Of a DNA stretch of 64,000 nt, positions 44,901-52,638 are shown piece by piece (the first letter of the stretch is position 1; each line of letters begins with the position of its first letter). The stretch covers positions 1-64,000 of the forward strand of contig NZ_JAYGHH010000030.1 of NCBI RefSeq assembly GCF_034931045.1, written 5' to 3'. The notes under the pieces were generated by a model, which had not been told where the DNA came from, ran no database searches, and saw only the letters and a list, made by a program, of their open reading frames with translations. The translations under genes and the position numbers were made by a program. The stretch comes from Nodularia sp034931045 (GTDB lineage Bacteria > Cyanobacteriota > Cyanobacteriia > Cyanobacteriales > Nostocaceae).

Positions 44901-44998
44901 AGACTAGTACAGAACGGCTAAAAAAGTTCAAAATTCTCAAATCCAGCCTTTTGATTTTTGACTTTTGACTTTTGACTTCCGCGTAGCGGTACTAGTCT
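44901..44998. repeat. MITE-like repeat, CTAGTAC family, perfect ends
   Basis: It begins AGACTAGTAC and ends GTACTAGTCT, a perfect 10-base terminal inverted repeat. Inside is a GACTTTT heptamer tract (the complement of GTCAAAA), and near the right end CCGCGTAGCGG. Total 98 bases, no ORF. Confidence 0.7.
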
Positions 44999-45008
44999 CT
45001 CACCTTAA

Positions 45009-45428
45009 CTATTCAAATAGCCAGGTTTTGACTTTTACCAAACTTTGCCAATCTGGTTTTCGGTTTAAACCATCGGCAATGCTATCTTTAATGTCTTTTT
45101 CCCATTCTTCGTTCACAAAAATCAACTGTTTTGCCAATTCAATATGTTCTCGCAAACCTTTTTGACCTGTTTCCAGCATGGACATAGCCAAGTTAATTCT
45201 GGCTTGCGGGTCTTGTGGATTTAACCTCACTGCTTTCTGTGCGGCTTTGTAAGCCAAATTGGGTTTGTTTTCTAGCAAATACAACCAAGATAAACAAATC
45301 CAAGCTGAACTTGTTTTAGGGGCGCGATCGCACACTTCTTTAAATACAGGTATTAAAGTTGCTGGTGCTTCACCAGCTTTATAGCGTTCCAAACCTGTAT
45401 CAAACAGGAATTCAACTGTTTGAGCCAT
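45009..45428 (-). CDS. TPR-containing small protein
   Basis: A 139-residue helical protein with about two tetratricopeptide-like repeats: SSAWICLSWLYLLENKPNLA and YKAAQKAVRLNPQDPQARIN with LAMSMLETGQ, the usual W/L/Y/A/P pattern. Such repeats mediate protein contacts. It precedes the HesB/IscA gene by position but is transcribed after it: both are on the minus strand, with the IscA-type gene upstream (85 bases). Function is not known. Confidence 0.82.
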   Translation of the reverse strand: MAQTVEFLFDTGLERYKAGEAPATLIPVFKEVCDRAPKTSSAWICLSWLYLLENKPNLAYKAAQKAVRLNPQDPQARINLAMSMLETGQKGLREHIELAKQLIFVNEEWEKDIKDSIADGLNRKPDWQSLVKVKTWLFE

Positions 45429-45513
45429 AGCAAATCAGTTAATAGTTATATAGTCACAGTTAGTAGTCAGTCATCAATAGTAATTAACAACTGACGACCG
45501 ACCACTGATCATA

Positions 45514-45870
45514 TTACACTCCAAACGACTTGCCGCAACCACAGGTTTGGGCTGCATTGGGGTTAGTGAATTGGAAACCACCGCCAATCATGGCATCGCT
45601 ATAATCGAGCATTAGACCATAAAGGTATAATAAGCTTTTGCCATCGCAAACAATTTTGAAGCCATCGTAATCGAAAACTTCATCCTGTGGGGTGATCTTG
45701 CTGGTGTCCTCAAAGTCCATCATGTAAGACATTCCCGAACAACCACCTTGACGAACTCCTACTCGTAAGCATAATTCGTTGCCTTGCTTTTGTTGCAAGG
45801 ATTTCACCTGGAGCAAAGCTGATTGGCTCAGTTGAATTCCACGTTGTTGCGACTGAGTTACTTGTGTCAT
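45514..45870 (-). CDS. HesB/IscA/SufA-type iron-sulphur assembly protein
   Basis: A 118-residue A-type iron-sulphur carrier. The three conserved cysteines are visible: one in QGGCSGMSYMMDFED and the CGCG pair near the C-terminus (AAQTCGCGKSF). These proteins accept and transfer Fe-S clusters during assembly. Whether it is the SufA/IscA of the main pathway or a specialised paralogue cannot be decided; no other suf or isc gene is near. It lies upstream of the TPR gene on the same strand. Confidence 0.93.
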   Translation of the reverse strand: MTQVTQSQQRGIQLSQSALLQVKSLQQKQGNELCLRVGVRQGGCSGMSYMMDFEDTSKITPQDEVFDYDGFKIVCDGKSLLYLYGLMLDYSDAMIGGGFQFTNPNAAQTCGCGKSFGV

Positions 45871-46144
45871 TTTGCTATTTTAACTCCTTAAGTGGTCTAA
45901 CTATTAACTGGGCGAGGTTTTTATGATCCTTGGTTCACCCTGTTTGTTTTTGCTTTCATTCTAGCGATATTGAGATTGTTAGTTGCCAAATTGTAAAGAC
46001 TCCGTTAAAAGCAACCAAAACTTTTTATTCTAGAATTGAGGGATTCAGTCTGTTTAGGGATTTGGTATTTTTGGAGTTTAAGCCTTGTAGCAATCACCAG
46101 TTGCAAGCACTCTTCAGGTGTAGCCAGAAAAATTTTACCCAAGG

Positions 46145-46251
46145 CTAGTACCGTTGTGAAGTCAAAAATCAAAAATCAAAAGTCAAAAGCCGATTCTATA
46201 GGCTGTTCATTGATTTGAGATAATTGTGTGATTTACGCCATGCTGTACTAG
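46145..46251. repeat. MITE-like repeat, CTAGTAC family
   Basis: CTAGTAC at 46145 and GTACTAG at 46245-46251 are perfect terminal inverted repeats. The interior has AAATCAAAAATCAAAAGTCA-type heptamers and TTTACGCCATGCT, as in the element at 2681. Confidence 0.68.
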
Positions 46252-46252
46252 T

Positions 46253-46347
46253 TATAGCAACTGTCAAGGAGGTTAGGAAATTGTTGATTGATTGCTGAAA
46301 GCCTTGAGATAACTTGGGTTCTACTCAGCACTCAGCACTTTGCTATA
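46253..46347. repeat. TATAGCAA-bounded inverted-repeat element
   Basis: TATAGCAA at 46253 and TTTGCTATA at 46339-46347 are inverted. The interior contains GAAAGCCTTGAG and GTTCTACTCAGCACTCAGCA, shared with the flanks of copies B and D of the GGGGCGGGT family, so this may be an outer-end-only relative. Confidence 0.55.
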
Positions 46348-46395
46348 TTCCTCATAGTTTACTGCCAAATTGCTTCTTTTTGATTAATCTACTTT

Positions 46396-48012
46396 ATGAC
46401 AAGTTTTAATCGCTCTACCAGTCGTCGGTTGAAGACATTAACTCAAATTCCTTCTGTATGGGAGGGCGATCGCCGTCCAATGTCAACGTCACCCACCCAG
46501 GATGCAGATTCCCAGGGTGAATGTATTCTTTGGGTAGATGGTTCACAGGGTGTCGTCCGTGGAATGGATGTGGTATCTCCGGAAACAGGCCCAGAAGCAA
46601 TTGTCCGTACTTTGATGCGTGCAATGGAGCATCCCCATAGTCCTGGTAAACCCGCCAGACCCCAAAAAATTGTAGTTAAAGACCGAGAAATTCAGTTTTA
46701 CCTGCGCGGTGTCCTGCAAGATTTGGATATTGCTATTGATTACGTTCCAGAATTACCCTTAATTGATGAACTTTTTCGTGGGTTTACAGAAATTCTGGAG
46801 AACCAAGTTCCTAATTTACCTCCCCAGTATGCACAAGCATTGCATAATAAAGCTTTAACTCTTTGGCAGTCTGCTCCTTGGGAATTCTTAGAAGAACAGC
46901 AAATCTTATCCATAGAGATTAATAGCTGGGATGTAGGTACACTCTACGCATCGATCATGGGGATGCTAGGCATGGAGTATGGCATTTTATTGTATCGCTC
47001 TGAAGATTCTCTCAAGCAGTTTCGAGCCGCAGTTTTGCAAGATGATGAATTACAAGAACGTTTAGAAGAAGCTTTCCTGAAACAAGATTGTCTGTTTCTG
47101 ACTTTTGAAAGTGAAGATGAGGATGAAATCGACGAGGATGAAGATTTGGCCGATCTGCCGATATCCAAAATTGAACCAACTTTCGGTAATATTCATCCCT
47201 TAGAAGGATTACGTTCTGTTTTGTATGAAGAAGAGTCCCTTGCTGTCTTTGTGGCCTTAGAAAGCCTCAGCCGTTTTATCCGCGATTACCAAAGCCAGTT
47301 GGATAATGATACTTTTCCTAGCCTGAGTCGTAGCTATCCCATTTCTCTACCTAAATCAGAGTCAGAATCAATTAAATCTTTGTCTGTGACTGTCTCCACT
47401 ATGCCGCAGTTAGCAGCAGAATTAGAGGAAATGGCAGGTTTTGATCTAGAAGAAGAAGAGGAAGATTTACTTGATTTTTCTTCCTTGCGGGATGATTTGA
47501 TCCCAGAAGATTCCTTTCTCAGTTTGGGAGTAATATCTTGGGAAATGCTGGAGTCCTTGCGTCAAGGAGTTCAAACTCATCAAGGGTCGGAAATAGCAAA
47601 AGTGGGTGACGGCTTCCCGGTAATTTTAATTCAAACCTCCCGACCCAAGGCTAAAACTGTAATTGAGAGTATTGGCGCAGCAGGTGGTCTCAAAGCAATT
47701 TGCTTTAATCCAGGTGCAGATCCTTTTGATGGCGATCGCTATGATTTGGGTTTGTTGCAAACTGAAGATAATGAGTTGTTCTTGTTCGGTGAATTTTTAG
47801 ATGATGATCCAACTCATATAGAAGCACGCAAAAAATGGAATCAGCGCTGTAAAAATACTAAAGGCTACTGTGGCTTGATTATTGCCAAAGGACTAACAGG
47901 GGCTTCTCGTGGTAATCCCCAATTGCGAGATATGATGGCTTTGTTTGAGACGCGATCGCTTTCTCCTCAAGATTTAGGTCTCGGCACTCTCCAACTCATG
48001 CCGCAAGTTTAA
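46396..48012 (+). CDS. conserved-looking cyanobacterial protein of unknown function
   Basis: A 538-residue soluble protein without membrane segments. Features seen: a compact N-terminal half with strand-rich pattern (CILWVDGSQGVVRGMDVV), an acidic linker near residue 238 (SEDEDEIDEDEDL), a second acidic stretch near 350 (LEEEEEDLL), and a C-terminal domain with NTKGYCGLIIAKGLTGASRG. It may correspond to the DUF6930 group, but I am not certain. No catalytic motif is evident. It stands alone on the plus strand. Confidence 0.7.
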   Translation: MTSFNRSTSRRLKTLTQIPSVWEGDRRPMSTSPTQDADSQGECILWVDGSQGVVRGMDVVSPETGPEAIVRTLMRAMEHPHSPGKPARPQKIVVKDREIQFYLRGVLQDLDIAIDYVPELPLIDELFRGFTEILENQVPNLPPQYAQALHNKALTLWQSAPWEFLEEQQILSIEINSWDVGTLYASIMGMLGMEYGILLYRSEDSLKQFRAAVLQDDELQERLEEAFLKQDCLFLTFESEDEDEIDEDEDLADLPISKIEPTFGNIHPLEGLRSVLYEEESLAVFVALESLSRFIRDYQSQLDNDTFPSLSRSYPISLPKSESESIKSLSVTVSTMPQLAAELEEMAGFDLEEEEEDLLDFSSLRDDLIPEDSFLSLGVISWEMLESLRQGVQTHQGSEIAKVGDGFPVILIQTSRPKAKTVIESIGAAGGLKAICFNPGADPFDGDRYDLGLLQTEDNELFLFGEFLDDDPTHIEARKKWNQRCKNTKGYCGLIIAKGLTGASRGNPQLRDMMALFETRSLSPQDLGLGTLQLMPQV

Positions 48013-49385
48013 TCCAAAAATGCACCAATCACCAAAGAGGTAGGGAGCAGGTTTGCTGTGAGGGTCATAGCTGCACTTACCGCCTAGCGTCCCTATCCCA
48101 AGGGAAATGGGAGCAGGAAACCGGGGGAAGTGTAAAGTTACTTTACACTTATTTCTCCTTTCACCCCTACCCCCTTTTCTCTTGTCTGACTAAGATTATA
48201 CAGACAACACATTTCATCTGAGTTAAGTACATCAAGGCGTGCAGGACTTGGCGTGAGCTGAGTCAATAGTTTGTATGGCGTAGCCAGATACTGTACACCC
48301 CAAAAGATTGATAATATCAAGATATGTACTTGATTGGATGGCAAAGTCTCGTAAGTCAGTCAGTAGAAATATATACACATATGTTAATTCATGTCAAATG
48401 CTTGTAATTGATTTCCTAGTCAGGGTTTTACAGGTTCGCTAGTCTCTGATTGTAAAAAACCCGAAGCAAGTGTTAACTGACGACAAAACTGGAATCATTT
48501 AGGCTTTTATAATGGTTTGCGACTATTTTTAGATGCTATAGATCATGGCAAATCTTCAGACAATAGTTGAAAATTTGGGGGCGAATCATCTCCGCTACTT
48601 TATCGTAATTTCATAAAGTCCGTGTAATATCATCTATTTTGCTTGACATATTTAGCGAATCAATTTGTGTAAAAACCGTTGAATACTCCAGCAAAAATAT
48701 TTACAGCTTAGTTTTTCTCAACTACACTTGCATAATTTTTCTACAGAATTAAGTAAAAATTTAGATATTTGAGCTATTTCTTCATGTTTTTTTTATAAAG
48801 TAGAAACCTGGAGTTAAATTACTATTTCATAAAGATTATTTAAAGTATAAAAATCATGGTTATAATAGCCGTACCAGACAAAAAAAGCAGATGACATTCC
48901 TTTAAACGGAAACTTATTAACAAAGAAGCTTTGTTTTATTTCAGGAGGATTATAGTCATAAATTTCCACTTGTTGTAGACACAAACTTTTAGGTAACTTA
49001 TCAATTCACGTAATCATAAGTATGAAAGACAATGCTATGAGTAATTTAATGTAATGAAGAAGATGAATAGATGAGAATTTGAGTTAAAACAAGCTTTTAT
49101 CCACAAGTAAAACGAAAAAAGATCAGCCAATTTATCAAAAATGTCAGGTTTTGATAAGCATCTTGATGGTGTAACTGTGTTTATCCAGAGAGAGTGTGCT
49201 ATCTCTACTGCCACAATGATAATCCTATTTTTATATTGTATTGGGCAATGATCAATACATTTGATAAAGGTGATTTTTTTATCGCTTATGGCATTGCTTG
49301 TTTCTTGACACAAACTCTGATAATGTTATCGTCTTAATCTTGAATTAATTGTTCTTTTTGATGGTGTTAACATACAGCAGATAGC
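48013..49385. other. 1.4-kb intergenic region, mostly unexplained
   Basis: A hairpin at 48128-48150 follows the 538-residue protein gene. Beyond 48350 the sequence is very AT-rich. A short stem AACAAAG/CTTTGTT is near 48919-48936, and an AGGAGG box at about 48944-48949 is not followed by a good ORF. A 92-codon minus-strand ORF (49035-49313) has no recognisable family and is not called. No tRNA or known RNA was recognised. Small RNAs could be hidden here. Confidence 0.5.
48128..48150. terminator. hairpin after the 538-residue protein gene
   Basis: Arms AAGTGTAAAG and CTTTACACTT with a 3-base loop, 116 bases after the upstream stop. A pyrimidine-rich tract (ATTTCTCCTTTCA) follows on the plus strand but there is no pure T-run, so a terminator role is moderate. 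Confidence 0.45.
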
Positions 49386-49550
49386 ATGATAATGACTAAT
49401 AAAAAATGGGCCGTAAAACGTATAACTGTCAATTTAGCAACACAGGAAGCAGAAAAACTAGAAAAATATTGTCAACAAACTGGTAGACCTGCAACAGATA
49501 TCATTCGCGAACTGATTAGAGGACTATCTGTATCAGATGACAGCAAATAA
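49386..49550 (+). CDS. small ribbon-helix-helix (CopG-like) protein
   Basis: A 54-residue protein (52 if the ATG at 49392 is used). After a basic N-terminus, KRITVNLATQEAEKLEKYCQ followed by QTGRPATDIIRELIRGLS has the strand-helix-helix pattern of ribbon-helix-helix DNA-binding proteins: RITVNL is the DNA-contact strand, then two amphipathic helices separated by TGRPAT. It may be a repressor or an orphan antitoxin. No toxin-like ORF is adjacent: repeats follow downstream and about 1.3 kb without genes precede it. Confidence 0.75.
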   Translation: MIMTNKKWAVKRITVNLATQEAEKLEKYCQQTGRPATDIIRELIRGLSVSDDSK

Positions 49551-50093
49551 ACAAACAAGTAGGGATTTAGCTTTACTGCTTCGTAGATATCAATTTTATA
49601 TGCCAACAAGTCTTGTTGTATTTCTTTAGTCAACATTCAATGACTAGAGTTTATATCTCAAGTAAAAACTCTTTGGTACAAGTCTATCTAATGAGTTGCC
49701 AAAATTCTCAGAAGTAATGAAGGTAAACCAATTACCAGAGGACATGGCGCTTTTGTAGTTTTGCCTCGATAGAGGACTCCTATTTGAATTTTGATAGCTG
49801 GCGTGGCGTAAGCCATACAAAACGACCTATTCCTTGATTCCTTCTTCCCTGTTCCCTGTTCCCTACTTCTACGAGTAAATACGGCTACGCCACGCCAGCT
49901 ACAGAAACCAAACCGGATTTCTATATATAGCAAAGTGTTGTCAACCCCTGCGGGCGCGGCGTATCAACCCAATTGCTTCAAGGCTTTGAGCTATCAACAC
50001 TGTCTGAACCGATATGACTGCGGCTATAAATAGCCAATTCCGACACCAACCCAGTTACAATCTGTAAAGAAACTGAAAAGGTAAGATGGAATC
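49551..50093. other. intergenic region with nested repeats upstream of crtQ
   Basis: About 540 bases dominated by the TATAGGA-family element at 49769-49926, followed by remnants of the GGGGCGGGT family flank (AAGGCTTTGAGCTATCAACAC near 49981). The crtQ promoter should lie in the last ~100 bases. No gene is recognised. Confidence 0.55.
49769..49926. repeat. TATAGGA-family repeat carrying a nested inverted pair
   Basis: Outer ends: ATAGAGGACTCCTATTTGAA at the left and AACCAAACCGGATTTCTATA at the right, as in copies at 6791 and 60717. Within it, TAGCTGGCGTGGCGTAAGCC (49795 on) and GGCTACGCCACGCCAGCTA (to about 49901) are inverted copies that the other two elements lack, bracketing the CT-rich core. 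This looks like an insertion into an older element. Confidence 0.65.
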
Positions 50094-51533
50094 ATGCGTG
50101 TTGCAATAGTGGGTGCGGGACTGGCTGGGCTAGCAACCGCAGTAGATTTGGCCGATGCTGGTTGTGAAGTCCAAATTTTTGAGTCCCGTCCATTTGTTGG
50201 TGGTAAAGTCAGCAGTTGGGTTGATGATGATGGCAACCATATTGAAATGGGGTTGCACGTATTTTTTGGGTGCTATTACCAGCTATTTGATTTAATGGAA
50301 AAAGTGGGGGCGTTGTCCAATTTACGCCTGAAAGAACATACCCACACCTTTATTAATCAAGGAGGACGCACTGGTACATTAGATTTTCGCTTCTTTACGG
50401 GTGCGCCTTTCAATGGATTAAAGGCATTTTTTACGACTTCTCAACTGTCATTACAAGATAAACTACAAAATGCGATCGCTTTGGGTACTAGCCCTATAGT
50501 CCGGGGGTTGGTAGACTTTAACGGAGCGATGAAAACTATCCGTACCTTAGATAAAGTTAGCTTTGCCCAATGGTTCCGCAGTCACGGCGGTAGTGAAGGT
50601 AGCATTAAACGAATGTGGAATCCCATTGCTTATGCTTTGGGATTTATTGATTGTGATAACATTTCCGCCCGTTGTATGTTGACAATCTTCCAGTTTTTTG
50701 CATCTAAAACGGAAGCCTCAATTATGCGGATGCTGGAAGGTTCCCCGAATGAGTATTTGCATCAGCCTATCCTCAAATATTTAGAAGCTAGAGGCGCTCA
50801 AGTCTATACTCGTCGCCAAGTCCGGGAAATTCAATTTACCGAATCAGGTGAACAAACTCACGTCACTGGCATAGCAGTTGCTGAAGGTGACACTACAGAA
50901 ATTATTACGGCTGATGCTTACGTTTTTGCTTGCGATGTCCCAGGCATTCAGCGTATATTGCCCCAAGAATGGCGTAAGTGGTCAGAATTTGACAATATTT
51001 ATAAGTTAGATGCCGTACCAGTGGCTACAGTACAGCTAAGATTTGATGGCTGGGTGACAGAACTGCAAGATGAAGAGCAACGCAAACAATTAAATCATGC
51101 TGCGGGAATAGATAATTTGCTCTATACTGCCGATGCTGATTTTTCTTGTTTTGCTGATTTGGCTTTGGCCAGCCCCAGTGATTATTATCACCCAGGAGAA
51201 GGGTCTTTATTACAGCTGGTACTCACACCGGGAGATCCTTTTATTAAACAAAGTAATGAGGCGATCGCGCAACACGTCCTCAAGCAAGTTCATGAACTGT
51301 TCCCCTCATCGCGAGAACTGAATATGACTTGGTATAGTGTTGTGAAACTGGCGAAATCTCTTTACCGAGAAGCGCCAGGAATGGACCCTTTCCGCCCTAA
51401 CCAAAAAACGCCAGTGGATAATTTCTTTTTAGCAGGTAGCTATACTCAGCAAGATTACATCGACAGTATGGAAGGAGCAACTATATCTGGACGACGTGCG
51501 GCAAAAGTGATTTTAGAGAACGTCAAGAAATAA
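50094..51533 (+). CDS. crtQ: zeta-carotene desaturase (CrtQ, plant-type)
   Basis: A 479-residue FAD-dependent desaturase that converts zeta-carotene to lycopene in cyanobacteria and plants. The dinucleotide motif VAIVGAGLAGLATAVDLADA is at the N-terminus, then HIEMGLHVFFGCYYQLFDLM, and the C-terminal FAD-binding region FFLAGSYTQQDYIDSMEGAT. Length is normal. It acts at the thylakoid or plasma membrane. A SRPBCC-family gene follows 40 bases downstream. Confidence 0.95.
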   Translation: MRVAIVGAGLAGLATAVDLADAGCEVQIFESRPFVGGKVSSWVDDDGNHIEMGLHVFFGCYYQLFDLMEKVGALSNLRLKEHTHTFINQGGRTGTLDFRFFTGAPFNGLKAFFTTSQLSLQDKLQNAIALGTSPIVRGLVDFNGAMKTIRTLDKVSFAQWFRSHGGSEGSIKRMWNPIAYALGFIDCDNISARCMLTIFQFFASKTEASIMRMLEGSPNEYLHQPILKYLEARGAQVYTRRQVREIQFTESGEQTHVTGIAVAEGDTTEIITADAYVFACDVPGIQRILPQEWRKWSEFDNIYKLDAVPVATVQLRFDGWVTELQDEEQRKQLNHAAGIDNLLYTADADFSCFADLALASPSDYYHPGEGSLLQLVLTPGDPFIKQSNEAIAQHVLKQVHELFPSSRELNMTWYSVVKLAKSLYREAPGMDPFRPNQKTPVDNFFLAGSYTQQDYIDSMEGATISGRRAAKVILENVKK

Positions 51534-51573
51534 CTCACCGCACTAAGCACACACCAAGCAAAGGAAGAAAAAA

Positions 51574-52020
51574 ATGGCAGAGTGGTTAGAGCATAGTGTG
51601 CAGATTGAAGTAGAAGCTCCCATAGAATTAGTCTGGGGTCTGTGGTCAGATTTAGAGCAAATGCCCCGTTGGATGAAGTGGATTGATTCGGTGAAGATTT
51701 CGCCAGAGAATCCAGATATTTCTTTATGGACACTCAGCACTAATGGTCTGGAATTTAAATGGCAATCCCGGATGTTGAAAGTTGTCAAACAGCAAATTAT
51801 TCAATGGGAATCTGTTGATGGGTTGCCGAATCAAGGAGCAATTCGCTTTTACGATCGCCACGGTAGTAGCATTGTTAAAATGACTATTTCCTATGCTATT
51901 CCGGGGCTGATTGGCAAGATTATGGATAATTTGTTTTTAGGTAGGGTAGTTGAGTCTACTATTCAAGCCGACTTAGAAAGATTCAAAGAATATGCTTTGA
52001 ATGTCAAGTCTAATAGTTAA
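51574..52020 (+). CDS. SRPBCC family (polyketide cyclase-like) protein
   Basis: A 148-residue START-like protein. Typical features are the N-terminal strand SVQIEVEAPIELVWGLWSDL followed by EQMPRWMKWIDSV, and the C-terminal helix VVESTIQADLERFKEYA. The fold forms a cavity for a hydrophobic ligand. It lies 40 bases behind crtQ on the same strand, so a link with carotenoid handling is plausible but inferred only. No catalytic motif is assigned. Confidence 0.85.
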   Translation: MAEWLEHSVQIEVEAPIELVWGLWSDLEQMPRWMKWIDSVKISPENPDISLWTLSTNGLEFKWQSRMLKVVKQQIIQWESVDGLPNQGAIRFYDRHGSSIVKMTISYAIPGLIGKIMDNLFLGRVVESTIQADLERFKEYALNVKSNS

Positions 52021-52052
52021 GACCTTGATCTAACTACCACGGCAATTTAAAA

Positions 52053-52271
52053 CTATGCGGCGTTACATACTGTTGGTTCTGGTAGTGTATCGCCCGTAGC
52101 TTCATAAGCAATAATCAGAGATTCTAAGGCTTCAACGCCGTTGGCTACTGCTAATTGGTAAGTCTCCCCATGAGTTCGCCATTGTTGTCCGGGAAAATCC
52201 GGGAATCCTACCAAGAAGCAATTATCTGACTCTGACCATTGAATAATCATTTGGTATTTGAGATTACTCAT
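52053..52271 (-). CDS. HicB-family antitoxin-like protein
   Basis: A 72-residue protein matching the N-terminal HicB fold: YQMIIQWSESDNCFLVGFPD followed by FPGQQWRTHGETYQLAVANG and ALESLIIAYEATGD. The ATG at 52271 (MSNLKYQ) is preferred to the upstream in-frame start at 52340. HicB normally pairs with a small HicA toxin; no HicA-like ORF lies on either side, and the C-terminal DNA-binding extension of full HicB is short or missing. It therefore looks like an orphan, perhaps a remnant or an independent HicB-like protein. Confidence 0.8.
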   Translation of the reverse strand: MSNLKYQMIIQWSESDNCFLVGFPDFPGQQWRTHGETYQLAVANGVEALESLIIAYEATGDTLPEPTVCNAA

Positions 52272-52378
52272 TTTTTTATTTTCCCAATTTACCAGGATTT
52301 GTGTCTTAGTCTGGAAAAAATTAATTTTATAACCCATCAAGACACAAATAAGTTTTTCATCTATCCAAGTTTAAAAAA

Positions 52379-52621
52379 TTACCAAGTTGGGTCACTATAC
52401 AAATTAATTGTCATTTCTTCTTTGCGCCCTGGCGATACGGATGAAAGACAAGCGCGAATGACATCTCCATTTTCCAGTTCTACTGTGCAAGCGTGACAAG
52501 AACCCATAAGACAACCAGTGGGAATAAACACCCCAGCCCGTTCTGCTACATCTAACAGAGGTTCTCCCACTTCGGCATCAACAGTAATATTATCTGGCAA
52601 AAAGCGGACGCGAATACTCAT
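52379..52621 (-). CDS. small 2Fe-2S ferredoxin-like protein
   Basis: An 80-residue ferredoxin-fold protein. The four cysteines are C37, C42, C45 and C58 (GCLMGSCHACTVELENG then RACLSS), giving a CX4CX2CX12C spacing. This is shorter at the last step than photosynthetic ferredoxin (about X29), so it is a distinct group of small 2Fe-2S proteins. It lies 17 bases downstream of cobQ on the same strand, suggesting co-transcription and perhaps a reducing role in cobalamin synthesis; that is inference. Confidence 0.85.
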   Translation of the reverse strand: MSIRVRFLPDNITVDAEVGEPLLDVAERAGVFIPTGCLMGSCHACTVELENGDVIRACLSSVSPGRKEEMTINLYSDPTW

Positions 52622-52638
52622 GAAAAATTAGAATTTAT

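Larger units (their letters stand above)
45871..46395. other. intergenic region with two adjoining repeats
   Basis: 525 bases between divergent genes. It carries a CTAGTAC-family element (46145-46251) that is directly followed by a TATAGCAA-bounded element (46253-46347). A short plus-strand ORF at 45930 overlaps nothing recognised and is not supported. Confidence 0.55.

Noticed and set aside
48138..48344. 68-codon minus-strand ORF
   Set aside because: Overlaps the hairpin and repeat-like DNA; composition does not resemble a protein.
49035..49313. 92-codon minus-strand ORF
   Set aside because: Lies in AT-rich, gene-free DNA with no family resemblance, no clear ribosome-binding site and unusual composition.
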